DNA of 64,000 nucleotides from Natrinema sp. HArc-T2 (GTDB lineage Archaea > Halobacteriota > Halobacteria > Halobacteriales > Natrialbaceae): positions 124,001-188,000 of the forward strand of contig NZ_JBGUAZ010000006.1 of the NCBI RefSeq assembly GCF_041821085.1, read 5' to 3'. The notes beneath the pieces are model-generated. The model had not been told where the DNA came from. It was given only the letters and a program-made list of their open reading frames with translations, and ran no database searches. The position numbers and the translations under genes are program-made. Of this stretch, positions 57,401-64,000 are shown piece after piece (positions within the stretch are counted from its first letter, which is position 1; each line of letters opens with the position of its first letter).

Positions 57401-59481
57401 AGCGTTGCGTTCGCCTCGTCGGGTTCGTCCGTGACCGTTACGAACGCGCCGTCGATCACCGGCGCGCCGGCACCGGTGACATAGGGCACGTCCTCCTCGC
57501 CCCCGGAGTCGACGTACTGGAACGTTTCGTCGTCGTTCGTGTCGTGGTGGGGGACTGCCACGACCGCGCCGCTGGCCGCGAGCGGCTCGTCAAGGTCGAT
57601 CGTGACGTTCTGGTGGTCACCCGGCTCGAGATAGTCGGAGACGCCGACGATGGCGTCTGGATCGGCGTCGACGGCGACCCCGTCGTAGACCGCGACGAAC
57701 CCACCCTCCGAGAGCGACACGTTCGCGATAGTGACCTGCTCACCGGTCGACTCCTGATCGGGGAAGTCGATCGATGCCGTCCCCTCGAGCCGGTCGATCG
57801 TTTCGATTCGCTGTTCGATGACGACCGTGATGCGCTGGGTGATCTGGGTCACGTCGTCGGTGTCCTCGTCCACCGCGTAGGTGGTCGCCTCGGCTGCGGC
57901 CTCTTGGGTCAGCGTCTGCAGTTGCGTGATGCTGATCCGCTGGGACTGGACGAGCCGGGCCGTCTCCTGCGTGGCGACTCGCGTCGCCGTCTGAATCTGC
58001 GTGACTGTCGCCGACTGTGACTGGACGAGTGCTCCGCTCGCACCGCCGTATGCAAGGTGCTGGACTTGCGTTACTTCGACGAGTTGCGTCTGGGTCACTG
58101 CCCCCTCACCGGCACCGAACGCCGCCGCCTGAATCTGCTCGATCGTCACTTCTTGGCGCTGGATCGCGGACGTGACCGCACCCTCGGCGGCCCCGACCGC
58201 GGCGGACTGGATCTGCGTGATCGAGATCGACTGGCGCTGGACGAGCACGCCGCCTGCGCTCCCGGTGGCGGCGGCCTGAATCTGCTCGACAGTTGCTTCT
58301 TGACTCTGCGAGATCGCGCCCTTCGCTGCGCCGAAGGATGCTTCCTGTACCTGCGTGATCGACACCCGCTGGCGCTGCTCGAGACTGGTTCGCTGGACCT
58401 GTGTCAGCGCGCCGCGACCGGCCCCGCGGGCGGCGGCCTGGGTCTGCTCAACCGACACCGACTGTCTCTGGACGAGCGCGCCTTTCGCCGCCCCCGCTGC
58501 GGCCTTCTGGATCTGCTTGATCGTCACCCGCTGGCGCTGCTCGACGTCGACACGCTGTTCTTGCTCGAGTACCGCGGGCGCACTCCCTCCGAGTGACCCG
58601 GTTGCACCGCCGGCGGCGGCGTGCTGGACGTGCTCGAGGGTCACTTGCTGGCGTTGCTCGGCTGTGATCGACTGGTATTGCGTCAGCGCACCGTAGGCTG
58701 CGCCCTGTGCGGCCTCCTGAACGTGTGGTGCCTTGCCGACGTCCGTCGTGCCCGCTTCGTGTGCGGCACCGGCGGCTGCGCCCCGGCTCGCGACCTGAAT
58801 CTGTTCGGCGCTGACGCGCTGGCTCTGGGCGAGCGCCCCGTGTGCCCCGCCCCACGTCGCACTCTGGAGTTGAGTCACGTTCGCGGATTGGGACTGTGAG
58901 AGTGCGCCGTCGGTCGCCCCACCCACCGCGGACTGGACCTGGCTCACGTTTGCCGACTGGGACTGGGCCAGTGAGCCGTGGACGGCTCCCGCCGTCGCCG
59001 CCTGCACCTGCTCGGCATCGACGGTCTGATACTGCTGCACCGACGATCGAGCGGCTTCGAGCGCCGCTGCTCGCTGTTCCTGTGTCACCTCGATACCCTG
59101 AGACTGGACGAGTTCGACACCCTCCTCGACGCCGGCCTCGACGGCCTGTTCGGTCTCTCCCTGGATCGCCTGCGCGTTCGCGTCGCCGGTCGTCGCGTTG
59201 GACTCTGTGAACGTGACGAGTTCCGACTCAGCCGTCGACTCGGTGTCGTTCTGTGTCTGGAGCGCGTTCGTCTCGAGCGTAGCCGCAGCTGGTGGACTGC
59301 TTGCAGGCGACGAGCCAGCTGCAGACGATGGATCGTCAGCCGGTTGGGTGGCCGCCCCGTCAGCCGCGTCCGGCGCGTTGATCGATTCGATTCCGCCGCC
59401 CAGTGCCGGTAGCGCGACGACACTGCCGACCATCGCGACGGCGACAAGCACGACAGTGATTGCAGTTCGATCGCGCTTCAT
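54493..59481 (-). CDS. Giant secreted repeat protein, Gln/Ala/Gly-rich array plus beta-sandwich domains
   Basis: This 1662-residue protein opens [20 protein letters not shown] with a signal peptide. In rough order: a 60-residue Ala/Ser linker; a Gln-rich array (about 100-560) of roughly 23-residue units of the type VQSAVGGATDGALSQSQSANVTQ, some with extra ExRQRVTIKQIQ insertions; a DUF7282-like domain (about 600-700, GFVAVYDG ... GVSDYLEPGDHQNVT); four to five near-repeats of an Ig-like segment (NQTGDGETLTIDGASASVPY ... LEPPLEENTTVNVSV); a further domain; then CARDB-like repeats (NVGDREGTQTVAYAV) and a Pro-rich end (EPPQPPEAPQPPESPEP). No C-terminal membrane anchor or PGF-CTERM is seen. It converges on the small acidic gene. 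Confidence 0.85.
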   Translation of the reverse strand: MKRDRTAITVVLVAVAMVGSVVALPALGGGIESINAPDAADGAATQPADDPSSAAGSSPASSPPAAATLETNALQTQNDTESTAESELVTFTESNATTGDANAQAIQGETEQAVEAGVEEGVELVQSQGIEVTQEQRAAALEAARSSVQQYQTVDAEQVQAATAGAVHGSLAQSQSANVSQVQSAVGGATDGALSQSQSANVTQLQSATWGGAHGALAQSQRVSAEQIQVASRGAAAGAAHEAGTTDVGKAPHVQEAAQGAAYGALTQYQSITAEQRQQVTLEHVQHAAAGGATGSLGGSAPAVLEQEQRVDVEQRQRVTIKQIQKAAAGAAKGALVQRQSVSVEQTQAAARGAGRGALTQVQRTSLEQRQRVSITQVQEASFGAAKGAISQSQEATVEQIQAAATGSAGGVLVQRQSISITQIQSAAVGAAEGAVTSAIQRQEVTIEQIQAAAFGAGEGAVTQTQLVEVTQVQHLAYGGASGALVQSQSATVTQIQTATRVATQETARLVQSQRISITQLQTLTQEAAAEATTYAVDEDTDDVTQITQRITVVIEQRIETIDRLEGTASIDFPDQESTGEQVTIANVSLSEGGFVAVYDGVAVDADPDAIVGVSDYLEPGDHQNVTIDLDEPLAASGAVVAVPHHDTNDDETFQYVDSGGEEDVPYVTGAGAPVIDGAFVTVTDEPDEANATLSVSDQDGSGETLTVDEANASVPYTVTASYDGETATSDTFAAGEEATNLSLALEPPLAENTTVNVSVVGEDGTTLATETVEYTVTDEPDGERTATLSVADQAGNGSTLTIDEANASVEYAISVTDEDGELRAESDTFAADNPITNETLELEPPLETNATLEVAVIATDDGASLTNETIEYTVENDTPDESPDASLSVDNQTGDGETLTIDGASASVPYLLSAEYDGERVDSETIEANTTVADETLTLEPPLEENTTVNVSVRAAADDAVLANDSIEYAVEEPTPGEPTANLTVADQVGDGSTLTVTQANASVEYAITITDENGTQLAASESFGANETIGPEEFTLEPPLEENATLGVAVVTADDGTPIETASVEYTVDGPPPGFDVEFTSCQRAVVTASLAEGDRVAASTWFYTSGGVGDTIVEDIVTAGDEIPAPYNGTIVFEIGNERRVTMEGDRVLVEVPDYGTFGTYISGISSPEPAEIGSIDYPNPLERCDEEARPELPSIAVEETTATEDSIDVTFSYENPNDASMGAYSRFVEGTTTDEPPSGFEPGQHTFTVEWTPESGDERLVWEADFSLFGYEEPITAATPPASDIEPSEPAFFNVSSLETNSPVEQGVPLEVDTEIENVGGEDGTQNVSLAIDNTTVNETERTLEPGENQTVSFTVGTADLEPGEYPLSVATENETAETTITVEEPDEPATFGVSIDETNSPVIPGEPLAVEATLENVGDRAGTQDVEIAVDDTPGESTAVTLESGETTTVTLNYDTANLEPGEYPLTVSTENETAETTVTVEQPATFAISDLTAPDTGQPGDEVTVTATLENVGDREGTQTVAYAVDEQVVDESSVTLAAGETTTISFTSQLPPGTSTHTIATDDDQASVTIEAVPADGGGTDGNGETGPDGGPETPPQPPTEPEPPQPPEAPQPPESPEPPQPPAEPQPGTGPTAPADGGTAESNDGGAGDTTAGQ
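57860..59180 (-). repeat. In-frame DNA repeat array encoding the Gln-rich units
   Basis: This part of the gene repeats on a period of about 69 bp (23 codons), with diverged copies rather than exact ones; about 16 units can be counted by the recurring QxQ and GAxxGAL patterns. The protein face alternates small (Ala/Gly) with Gln positions, which could form a helix bundle or stacked beta fold. Confidence 0.75.
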
Positions 59482-60001
59482 CACGCGCTCCCTCCGCTCT
59501 GGGCTCCCGCCCGCTCCCGCGCGCAATGTGACCCGCCGGGTACTGGTCCGATCACCGACGGGCCGAACGCGGATACCGACGCCCTCGAGTGGCCTGTCAG
59601 CCGTCCCGTTTCACCGCCACCGTCGCGCGGCCGATCCCCCGGAGAGATTGTCTGTTCTCTCCGATCGTCGGCTGTCGTCCGATCGGTTCGCATTTCCCCA
59701 CACGGGACCGAATCAGTGTATAAGATCGCCGGTCGTTTCGGTTAGCGAGCCGAGACAACACGGTATTACTCGGCACGCGCCAGCCGAGACTGCCGGCGAC
59801 GAGCGCCCGATACCCGAACACAGCGCGGCGACGAACCCGACACGACCGCAACCGTCTTGAACACTGAGAGGAAGCGAGCTATTTCGCCTTGCACGATCGC
59901 TTCGCCGTCGAGTGAGCACGGCTCGAGCGACCGAATCTGTCAGACAGCTGCCAATCTCGGAAACCGAAGTTTTGATCGTGGTTTACGAGAGAGCGGGTGT
60001 T
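59482..60001. other. Divergent promoter region, no gene seen
   Basis: This 520-base region separates the giant protein gene (minus) from bioY (plus). A TATA-like GTATAAG lies at 59717-59723, and AGTTTTGATCG with TTTACGAG near 59968-59985 may serve bioY. No convincing gene or repeat is present. Confidence 0.45.
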
Positions 60002-60589
60002 ATGGCAACAGAACAGAATTCAGTCGAGCTCGTCGACGACACCGTCGTCCGGCAGTTCGCTCGAGCAGCGGTGCTCGCGGCGTTGATCGGGGCATCGATC
60101 TTGGTTTCGATCCCGATTCCGCTCTCGCCGGCGCCGATCACGCTCCAGGTGCTGTTTATTTTCCTCGCCGGGCTCGTTCTGGGCCCGGTCTGGGGTGGGT
60201 TTTCGGTCCTGCTCTATCTCATCGCCGGCGCCGTCGGCGTCCCGGTATTCGCCGGCATGAACAGTGGTCTCGGCGTCCTGATCGGAAACACGGCCGGCTA
60301 CCTGTGGTCGTACCCGATCGCAGCGTCACTGATCGGCGTCGTCGTTCACCGCGGGACGACGTTGCGCGATCTCCGTGAGGTGTCGCTTCCGCTGGTCGTC
60401 GGTGCCCTCGTCATGGCGACGATCGTCATCTACGGGATGGGGACGGCGTACATGGCCTGGCTCCTCGACATGTCGGCCTGGGAAGCGATCGCCGCCGGTG
60501 CGCTTCCGTTCCTTCCGGGCGAACTCCTCAAGATGATCGCCGCGATCGCCATCGTCAGATCCGGACTCATTACACCGGTCCAGTCCTGA
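60002..60589 (+). CDS. bioY: Biotin transporter substrate-binding subunit BioY
   Basis: This 195-residue ECF transporter S component has five to six hydrophobic helices, including VLAALIGASILVSIPIPLSPAPITLQVLFIFLAGLVLGPVWG and LIAGAVGVPVFAG, then GYLWSYPIAASLIG. BioY binds biotin in the cytoplasmic membrane. Its ATG is at 60002. BioM begins 10 bp after the stop, so they form one transcript. Confidence 0.93.
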   Translation: MATEQNSVELVDDTVVRQFARAAVLAALIGASILVSIPIPLSPAPITLQVLFIFLAGLVLGPVWGGFSVLLYLIAGAVGVPVFAGMNSGLGVLIGNTAGYLWSYPIAASLIGVVVHRGTTLRDLREVSLPLVVGALVMATIVIYGMGTAYMAWLLDMSAWEAIAAGALPFLPGELLKMIAAIAIVRSGLITPVQS

Positions 60590-60599
60590 GATAGAGCCG

Positions 60600-61304
60600 A
60601 TGATCGAGTTTCGATCGGTCTCGTATGCGTTCGACGACGTGCCCGTTCTCGAGGACGTCTCGCTGTCGATCGACGACGGCGAGTTCGTCCTGCTGGCCGG
60701 TGCCAACGGCAGCGGGAAGACGACGCTCCTGCGCCACTGCAACGGCCTGTTAGAACCCGACAGTGGCGAGGTCAGTGTCAACGGCACACCCGTCGCCGAA
60801 AACCTGATCGCCGCCCGCTCGAGCGTCGGCATGGTCTTTCAACACCCACGCGACCAGTTCGTTTCCGCGACCGTCGGCGCGGACGTCGCCTTCGGCCCCG
60901 AAAACCTCGGCCTCGAGCGCGCCGAGATCGACCGTCGCGTTGCGACCGCACTCGAGGCCGTGAACATGGCCGGTCGCGAAGACGATCGGATCGCCTCCCT
61001 CTCGGGCGGCGAACAGTCCCGCGTGGCGATCGCGGGCGCGCTCGCGATGGAACCGACCCATCTCGTCCTCGACGAACCGTTTACTGGCCTCGACGAGCCG
61101 GCGCGTCAGTCCGTCCTCGAACGCCTCACGTCGTTGTCAGCCGACGGCACCGGTGTCTTGCTCACGACGCACGATCTGCGGGATGTCTGTGAACTCGCCG
61201 ATCGCGTCATCGCCATGCAGGACGGTCGCATCGCTGTCGACGAGCCACCTGAACGCGCGCTGGGGAAACTCGGCGGTCTCGAGGTGCGGGTCCCGAACCA
61301 GTGA
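60600..61304 (+). CDS. bioM: ECF transporter ATP-binding subunit BioM
   Basis: The protein has 234 residues. The ABC features are GANGSGKT (34-41), LSGGEQSRVAIAGALAMEPTHLVLDEP (signature, Walker B), and a His switch (LLTTHDLRDV). It energises import of biotin with BioY and the T subunit that follows. Confidence 0.93.
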   Translation: MIEFRSVSYAFDDVPVLEDVSLSIDDGEFVLLAGANGSGKTTLLRHCNGLLEPDSGEVSVNGTPVAENLIAARSSVGMVFQHPRDQFVSATVGADVAFGPENLGLERAEIDRRVATALEAVNMAGREDDRIASLSGGEQSRVAIAGALAMEPTHLVLDEPFTGLDEPARQSVLERLTSLSADGTGVLLTTHDLRDVCELADRVIAMQDGRIAVDEPPERALGKLGGLEVRVPNQ

Positions 61305-61353
61305 TCGTGATGCTCGCCTCGAGACGACCGACGCCACACGTTGGGTGTCCCCG

Positions 61354-62058
61354 ATGCTAACGTACGAACCAGACGAGACGGTCTCCCATCGGCTCGATCC
61401 CCGGTCCAAGCTGTTGATCCAGATCGGCTTTGCGGCTACTGCACTGGCACACACGACGCCGCGGGCGCTGGCCGTTCTCTCCGTCGTGACGGCGGGCATC
61501 TTGCTTGCGGCGCGGATCTCCATCCGCCGAACCCTCGTTGCCTACCGCTTTGCACTGGTCATCCTCGCGCTCGCACCGCTGATATCGGGGCTGACGCTCG
61601 GCGCGCCCTGGTTCGATCCGACCGACGCCGCCGCGTCGGGGCTGGCGAGCTACCGGGTGTTGCTCATCCTGTTCGTCAGTGCGGCCTACGTCCGGTCGAC
61701 GCCGGTTCGGGACTCTCGAGCGGCGATCCAGCGGACGATTCCCGGCAAACCGGGCCAACTGCTTGGAATCGGCGTTGCACTGGTGTTCCGGTTTCTCCCC
61801 GTCTTGCAGGGCGATCTCCGAACGATTCGCGAGGCGATGGCAGCCCGACTGGGAACCGAGCGGAGCATCATAGACCGTGCGAGCACGGTCGCAGTCCTCG
61901 GGCTGACGCGGGCGTTCGACCGCGCGGATCGACTCTCGCTCGCGTTGCAGGCGCGGTGTTTCGCGTGGAATCCCACGCTGCCGGTACTCACGTTCTCGCG
62001 GCTTGACTATCCCGCGCTCGGGCTGGCCGTTGTCCTTGCCGTGTCCGCGTTCTATTAG
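61354..62058 (+). CDS. bioN: ECF transporter transmembrane subunit BioN
   Basis: This 234-residue protein couples the ATPase to BioY. The frame opens MLTYEPDETVSHRLDPRSKLL; hydrophobic helices and the Ala-Arg-containing coupling segment (REAMAARLGTERSI) and RLSLALQARCFAW match the EcfT family. The in-frame GTG at 61345 is an alternative start. Together the three genes form a complete biotin ECF transporter. Confidence 0.88.
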   Translation: MLTYEPDETVSHRLDPRSKLLIQIGFAATALAHTTPRALAVLSVVTAGILLAARISIRRTLVAYRFALVILALAPLISGLTLGAPWFDPTDAAASGLASYRVLLILFVSAAYVRSTPVRDSRAAIQRTIPGKPGQLLGIGVALVFRFLPVLQGDLRTIREAMAARLGTERSIIDRASTVAVLGLTRAFDRADRLSLALQARCFAWNPTLPVLTFSRLDYPALGLAVVLAVSAFY

Positions 62059-62142
62059 CGCTCGAGGGACTGACAGTTCGACCGCGCTCTCCCTCGACGC
62101 GCTTATATCCAGGAGGTGTCGACACGACGGTAATGCCTGCGA

Positions 62143-62300
62143 GTGACATCCTCCGCGCCGTTCACGGCGCGGCTTCCCTGCATTGGAATACCGGCTAACT
62201 ACCGGCAGTGGGTTCCGACCCGACCTCTCCGAGCGTCATCTGCTGTGGTTGGCTCTACTCGGAGGGGTCGTGGCGCTGTCACAGGCGCTCCCATCTCGTG
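62143..62300 (-). ncRNA. Probable right-end guide RNA of the second TnpB
   Basis: By family knowledge, the RNA should run from the 3' part of tnpB through the hairpin at 62153-62172 to the right end. The start is not known, so the interval is approximate. Confidence 0.35.
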
Positions 62301-63450
62301 AGATGTCATCACCCGCCGGTTTCAGCGGCAGGCTCTCACCCCACGGGTCGTGACGGTCAGCAATGTTGACCGCCGCGTTGATGTCTGCGTGGTACTCCGT
62401 GACCCAACATTCGTTATTCTGGCACCGGAACTCGTCGCCGGTTCGGTGACCGATGTGGCCGCACTCGTGACACGTCTGACTCGTATATTCCGGTCGCACG
62501 TATGCCATCGGAAGTCCGGCCTCCCGTGCTTTGTCCTCGATGCGCTGTTGGAGGCGGGCGAACGCCCATGCGTGAAGGCGTCGGTTCATCCACTCGCCGT
62601 AATCGAGGTCTTCGCGGATGTACGAGAGGTCCTCCAGCACGAGGACTGGCTTCTCGAATCGACAGGCGTATTCGACGGCACGTCGAGACGCCTTCTCGAT
62701 GATGTCTGTGAGCGCGTTTTGATAATGGTCGAATCGTTCGCCAATCCGCCACTCTGCGGCGTCACGCTCTTGGAGCCGTTTCAGCGTCGTGAACATCTCT
62801 TTGCGAAGGTGGCGAGCGCGACCACCGTTGATGAGCAGTGGGTCAGTCGGAGTGCCCTGCTCGCAGGCACAGCCCGCGAGCAGGTGTGCTTCGCCAATGT
62901 CGAAGCCGACTAGTGTTACATCGTCGTCTGTCGGTTCGTAGTCGGGTTCTTCGACCGGGAACTCGATGGTGACGTGGAGCGTCCACGACGTGCGGTGGCG
63001 TTGCAGTTGGAGTTGTCCTGCCGAAGCGTCCCCGTGTACGAGATCGTGCCACAGATTTTCTTGGGCGGGATTGATACGGAGCGGTATCCAGAAATTCGTG
63101 CCGCGTCCGGATTGCGGTGCCCACCACGTGAACTCGTAGTCACGAGCCGCCGAGTGGTCGAACTCGGCGGCTTGGTTGGTAAGTCGAACCGGATGGTCGT
63201 CGTCCAACTCCTGTGCGTTGTAGGTGTCGTGAAGTTGCGGAACGTAGTTGCACAGTGCCGCTTTCGCCTGATATGGCAGGTCGTAGGGCGTCACCACGTC
63301 GCTGGTTGCACTCATCGTGTCACACCCGGCGTCGAACGCCTCGTGTAGCCCCTCACGGTAGGTTTCGAGCAGGTCACACAATTTCCGCTCCTTGTGTGCT
63401 GTCGGCGGGGCGAGCGTAGCTTCCAGCGTTTTCGTGGTTGTTGCGGTCAT
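62236..63450 (-). CDS. tnpB: TnpB-family RNA-guided nuclease, complete catalytic triad
   Basis: This 404-residue TnpB/OrfB-family protein has all three RuvC acidic residues: Asp184 (VGFDIGEAHL), Glu273 (VLVLEDLSYI), Asp356 (YHADINAAVNIAD), and a zinc ribbon Cys327, Cys330, Cys343, Cys348. This makes it a likely active DNA nuclease for IS maintenance. The gene begins 2 bp after tnpA. It differs from the other TnpB in this window (Glu replaced by Gly) in the N-terminal part and in its C-terminus. Confidence 0.92.
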   Translation of the reverse strand: MTATTTKTLEATLAPPTAHKERKLCDLLETYREGLHEAFDAGCDTMSATSDVVTPYDLPYQAKAALCNYVPQLHDTYNAQELDDDHPVRLTNQAAEFDHSAARDYEFTWWAPQSGRGTNFWIPLRINPAQENLWHDLVHGDASAGQLQLQRHRTSWTLHVTIEFPVEEPDYEPTDDDVTLVGFDIGEAHLLAGCACEQGTPTDPLLINGGRARHLRKEMFTTLKRLQERDAAEWRIGERFDHYQNALTDIIEKASRRAVEYACRFEKPVLVLEDLSYIREDLDYGEWMNRRLHAWAFARLQQRIEDKAREAGLPMAYVRPEYTSQTCHECGHIGHRTGDEFRCQNNECWVTEYHADINAAVNIADRHDPWGESLPLKPAGDDISRDGSACDSATTPPSRANHSR

Positions 63451-63451
63451 G

Positions 63452-63844
63452 CTACTGATCGTCCACGTAGTCCATCAGCACGTCAATGCTCACTTGGCCG
63501 GTCGTAGCGAGGAAGTACCCCGGTTGCCAGAAGGCATCTTCGAGCGTCTGTGTCACTTCGGGGAATTCCGTGCGAACTCGGCGGGACGTGACACCTTTGA
63601 GCGAGTTAATGAACCTCGTGAGGTCTGTGGTTGGTTTGGTCTGAAACAGGATGTGAACGTGGTCGGTACCGCCGTCCACGTTCTTGATGTCGGCCTCGAA
63701 GTCATCTGCAATACCGTGGGCGATTTCAGCGACACGCTCCAGCCGCTCATCCGTGAGAATATCGGCACGGTACTTCGTGACGGTCACGAAGTGATACTGG
63801 AGAGCGTACACTGTGTGCGACCCAGTTTGCAGATGATATTCCAT
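63452..63844 (-). CDS. tnpA: IS200/IS605 transposase TnpA (Y1 HUH)
   Basis: The protein has 130 residues. HUH motif His62-Val-His64 (TDHVHILFQ) and nucleophile probably Tyr126 (LMDYVDDQ). It starts MEYHLQTGSHTVYALQYHFV and is complete. Less than 35% similar by eye to the other TnpA here, so the two elements are different families rather than recent copies. Confidence 0.92.
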   Translation of the reverse strand: MEYHLQTGSHTVYALQYHFVTVTKYRADILTDERLERVAEIAHGIADDFEADIKNVDGGTDHVHILFQTKPTTDLTRFINSLKGVTSRRVRTEFPEVTQTLEDAFWQPGYFLATTGQVSIDVLMDYVDDQ

Positions 63845-64000
63845 TTGGCCTTGCCAGATTCAATACATCCAACTCAGATAATTCTTATGACGTTAGGTGT
63901 TCAGCGAGGAGAAACCGAGTGGTTCGTTGCACAGAGCTTACTCGATTCACTCCCGCCCTGTTCGCTCCTCGGTTCCGACTGAGCGTCGGAACACTCGTCA

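Larger units (their letters stand above)
62143..63850 (-). mobile_element. Second IS200/IS605-type element (tnpA + tnpB)
   Basis: The element is on the minus strand. The right end is near 62143-62172: GTGACATCCT, then the hairpin CCGCGCCG-TTCA-CGGCGCGG (62153-62172). Reading in the sense direction the end is GGAGGATGTCAC, the same terminal motif as in the element at 36.9 kb. tnpA and tnpB are separated by 1 base and complete. The left end upstream of tnpA (from 63845) is not clearly delimited. It is only distantly related to the first element in its proteins. Confidence 0.75.

Overview
The window reads as chromosome from a haloarchaeon (class Halobacteria, most like Natrialbales; the genus is inference). 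The evidence is high GC, strongly acidic proteins, TATA-like boxes 25-30 bp before start codons with almost no leader, archaeal-type ribosomal proteins, SecY, Cbf5, GGGP synthase, pantoate kinase/phosphopantothenate synthetase, a HalOD1 protein and a bacterio-opsin-activator-type HTH.

Layout. 1-5726 is the distal half of the spc-type ribosomal operon (S8-L6-L32e-L19e-L18-S5-L30-L15-secY), mostly with 1-8 bp overlaps. 6022-13076 holds a small zinc-finger gene, a hairpin-rich non-coding stretch (6301-6725) and an aa3-type cytochrome oxidase cluster (coxB, a fused coxA-coxC, an unknown membrane protein, a small subunit IV-like protein). 13444-19384 resumes an archaeal housekeeping row: adk, a DUF106/EMC3-like insertase, cmk, cbf5 and tRNA-Pro(GGG), with a low-GC pilin-like surface gene inserted. 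19610-36742 is mixed: a HalOD1 protein, a lipoprotein, a Ca-binding-repeat metalloprotease, an Lhr-type helicase, a Lrp-like regulator, AIM24, an F420 oxidoreductase, an AIR-synthase-like protein, YbjQ, PAP2, a Dna2-like nuclease-helicase, SPW, and a DUF2342-type zincin.

36850-38754 is a complete IS200/IS605 element (tnpA+tnpB). After it come an lsm-rpl37e pair, a threonine-synthase-like protein lacking the PLP lysine, GGGP synthase, a decayed acetyltransferase, a sirtuin, a bat-like HTH, a P450, aspS, the two archaeal CoA-pathway enzymes, tyrS, birA, uspA and two small haloarchaeal proteins. 54493-59481 encodes a 1662-residue secreted protein with a Gln/Ala/Gly-rich repeat array. The window closes with a biotin ECF transporter (bioY-bioM-bioN), which fits with birA 8 kb upstream, and a second, unrelated IS200/IS605 element (62143-63850).

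Most genes are ordinary. The points most worth a second look are the TnpB whose RuvC-II glutamate is replaced by glycine, the structured segment at 6301-6725, a solo copy of the palindromic unit that precedes the first IS, the threonine-synthase-like protein without its catalytic lysine, and the giant repeat protein with an in-frame coding-like tail beyond its stop. I did not find a clear new multi-gene system.
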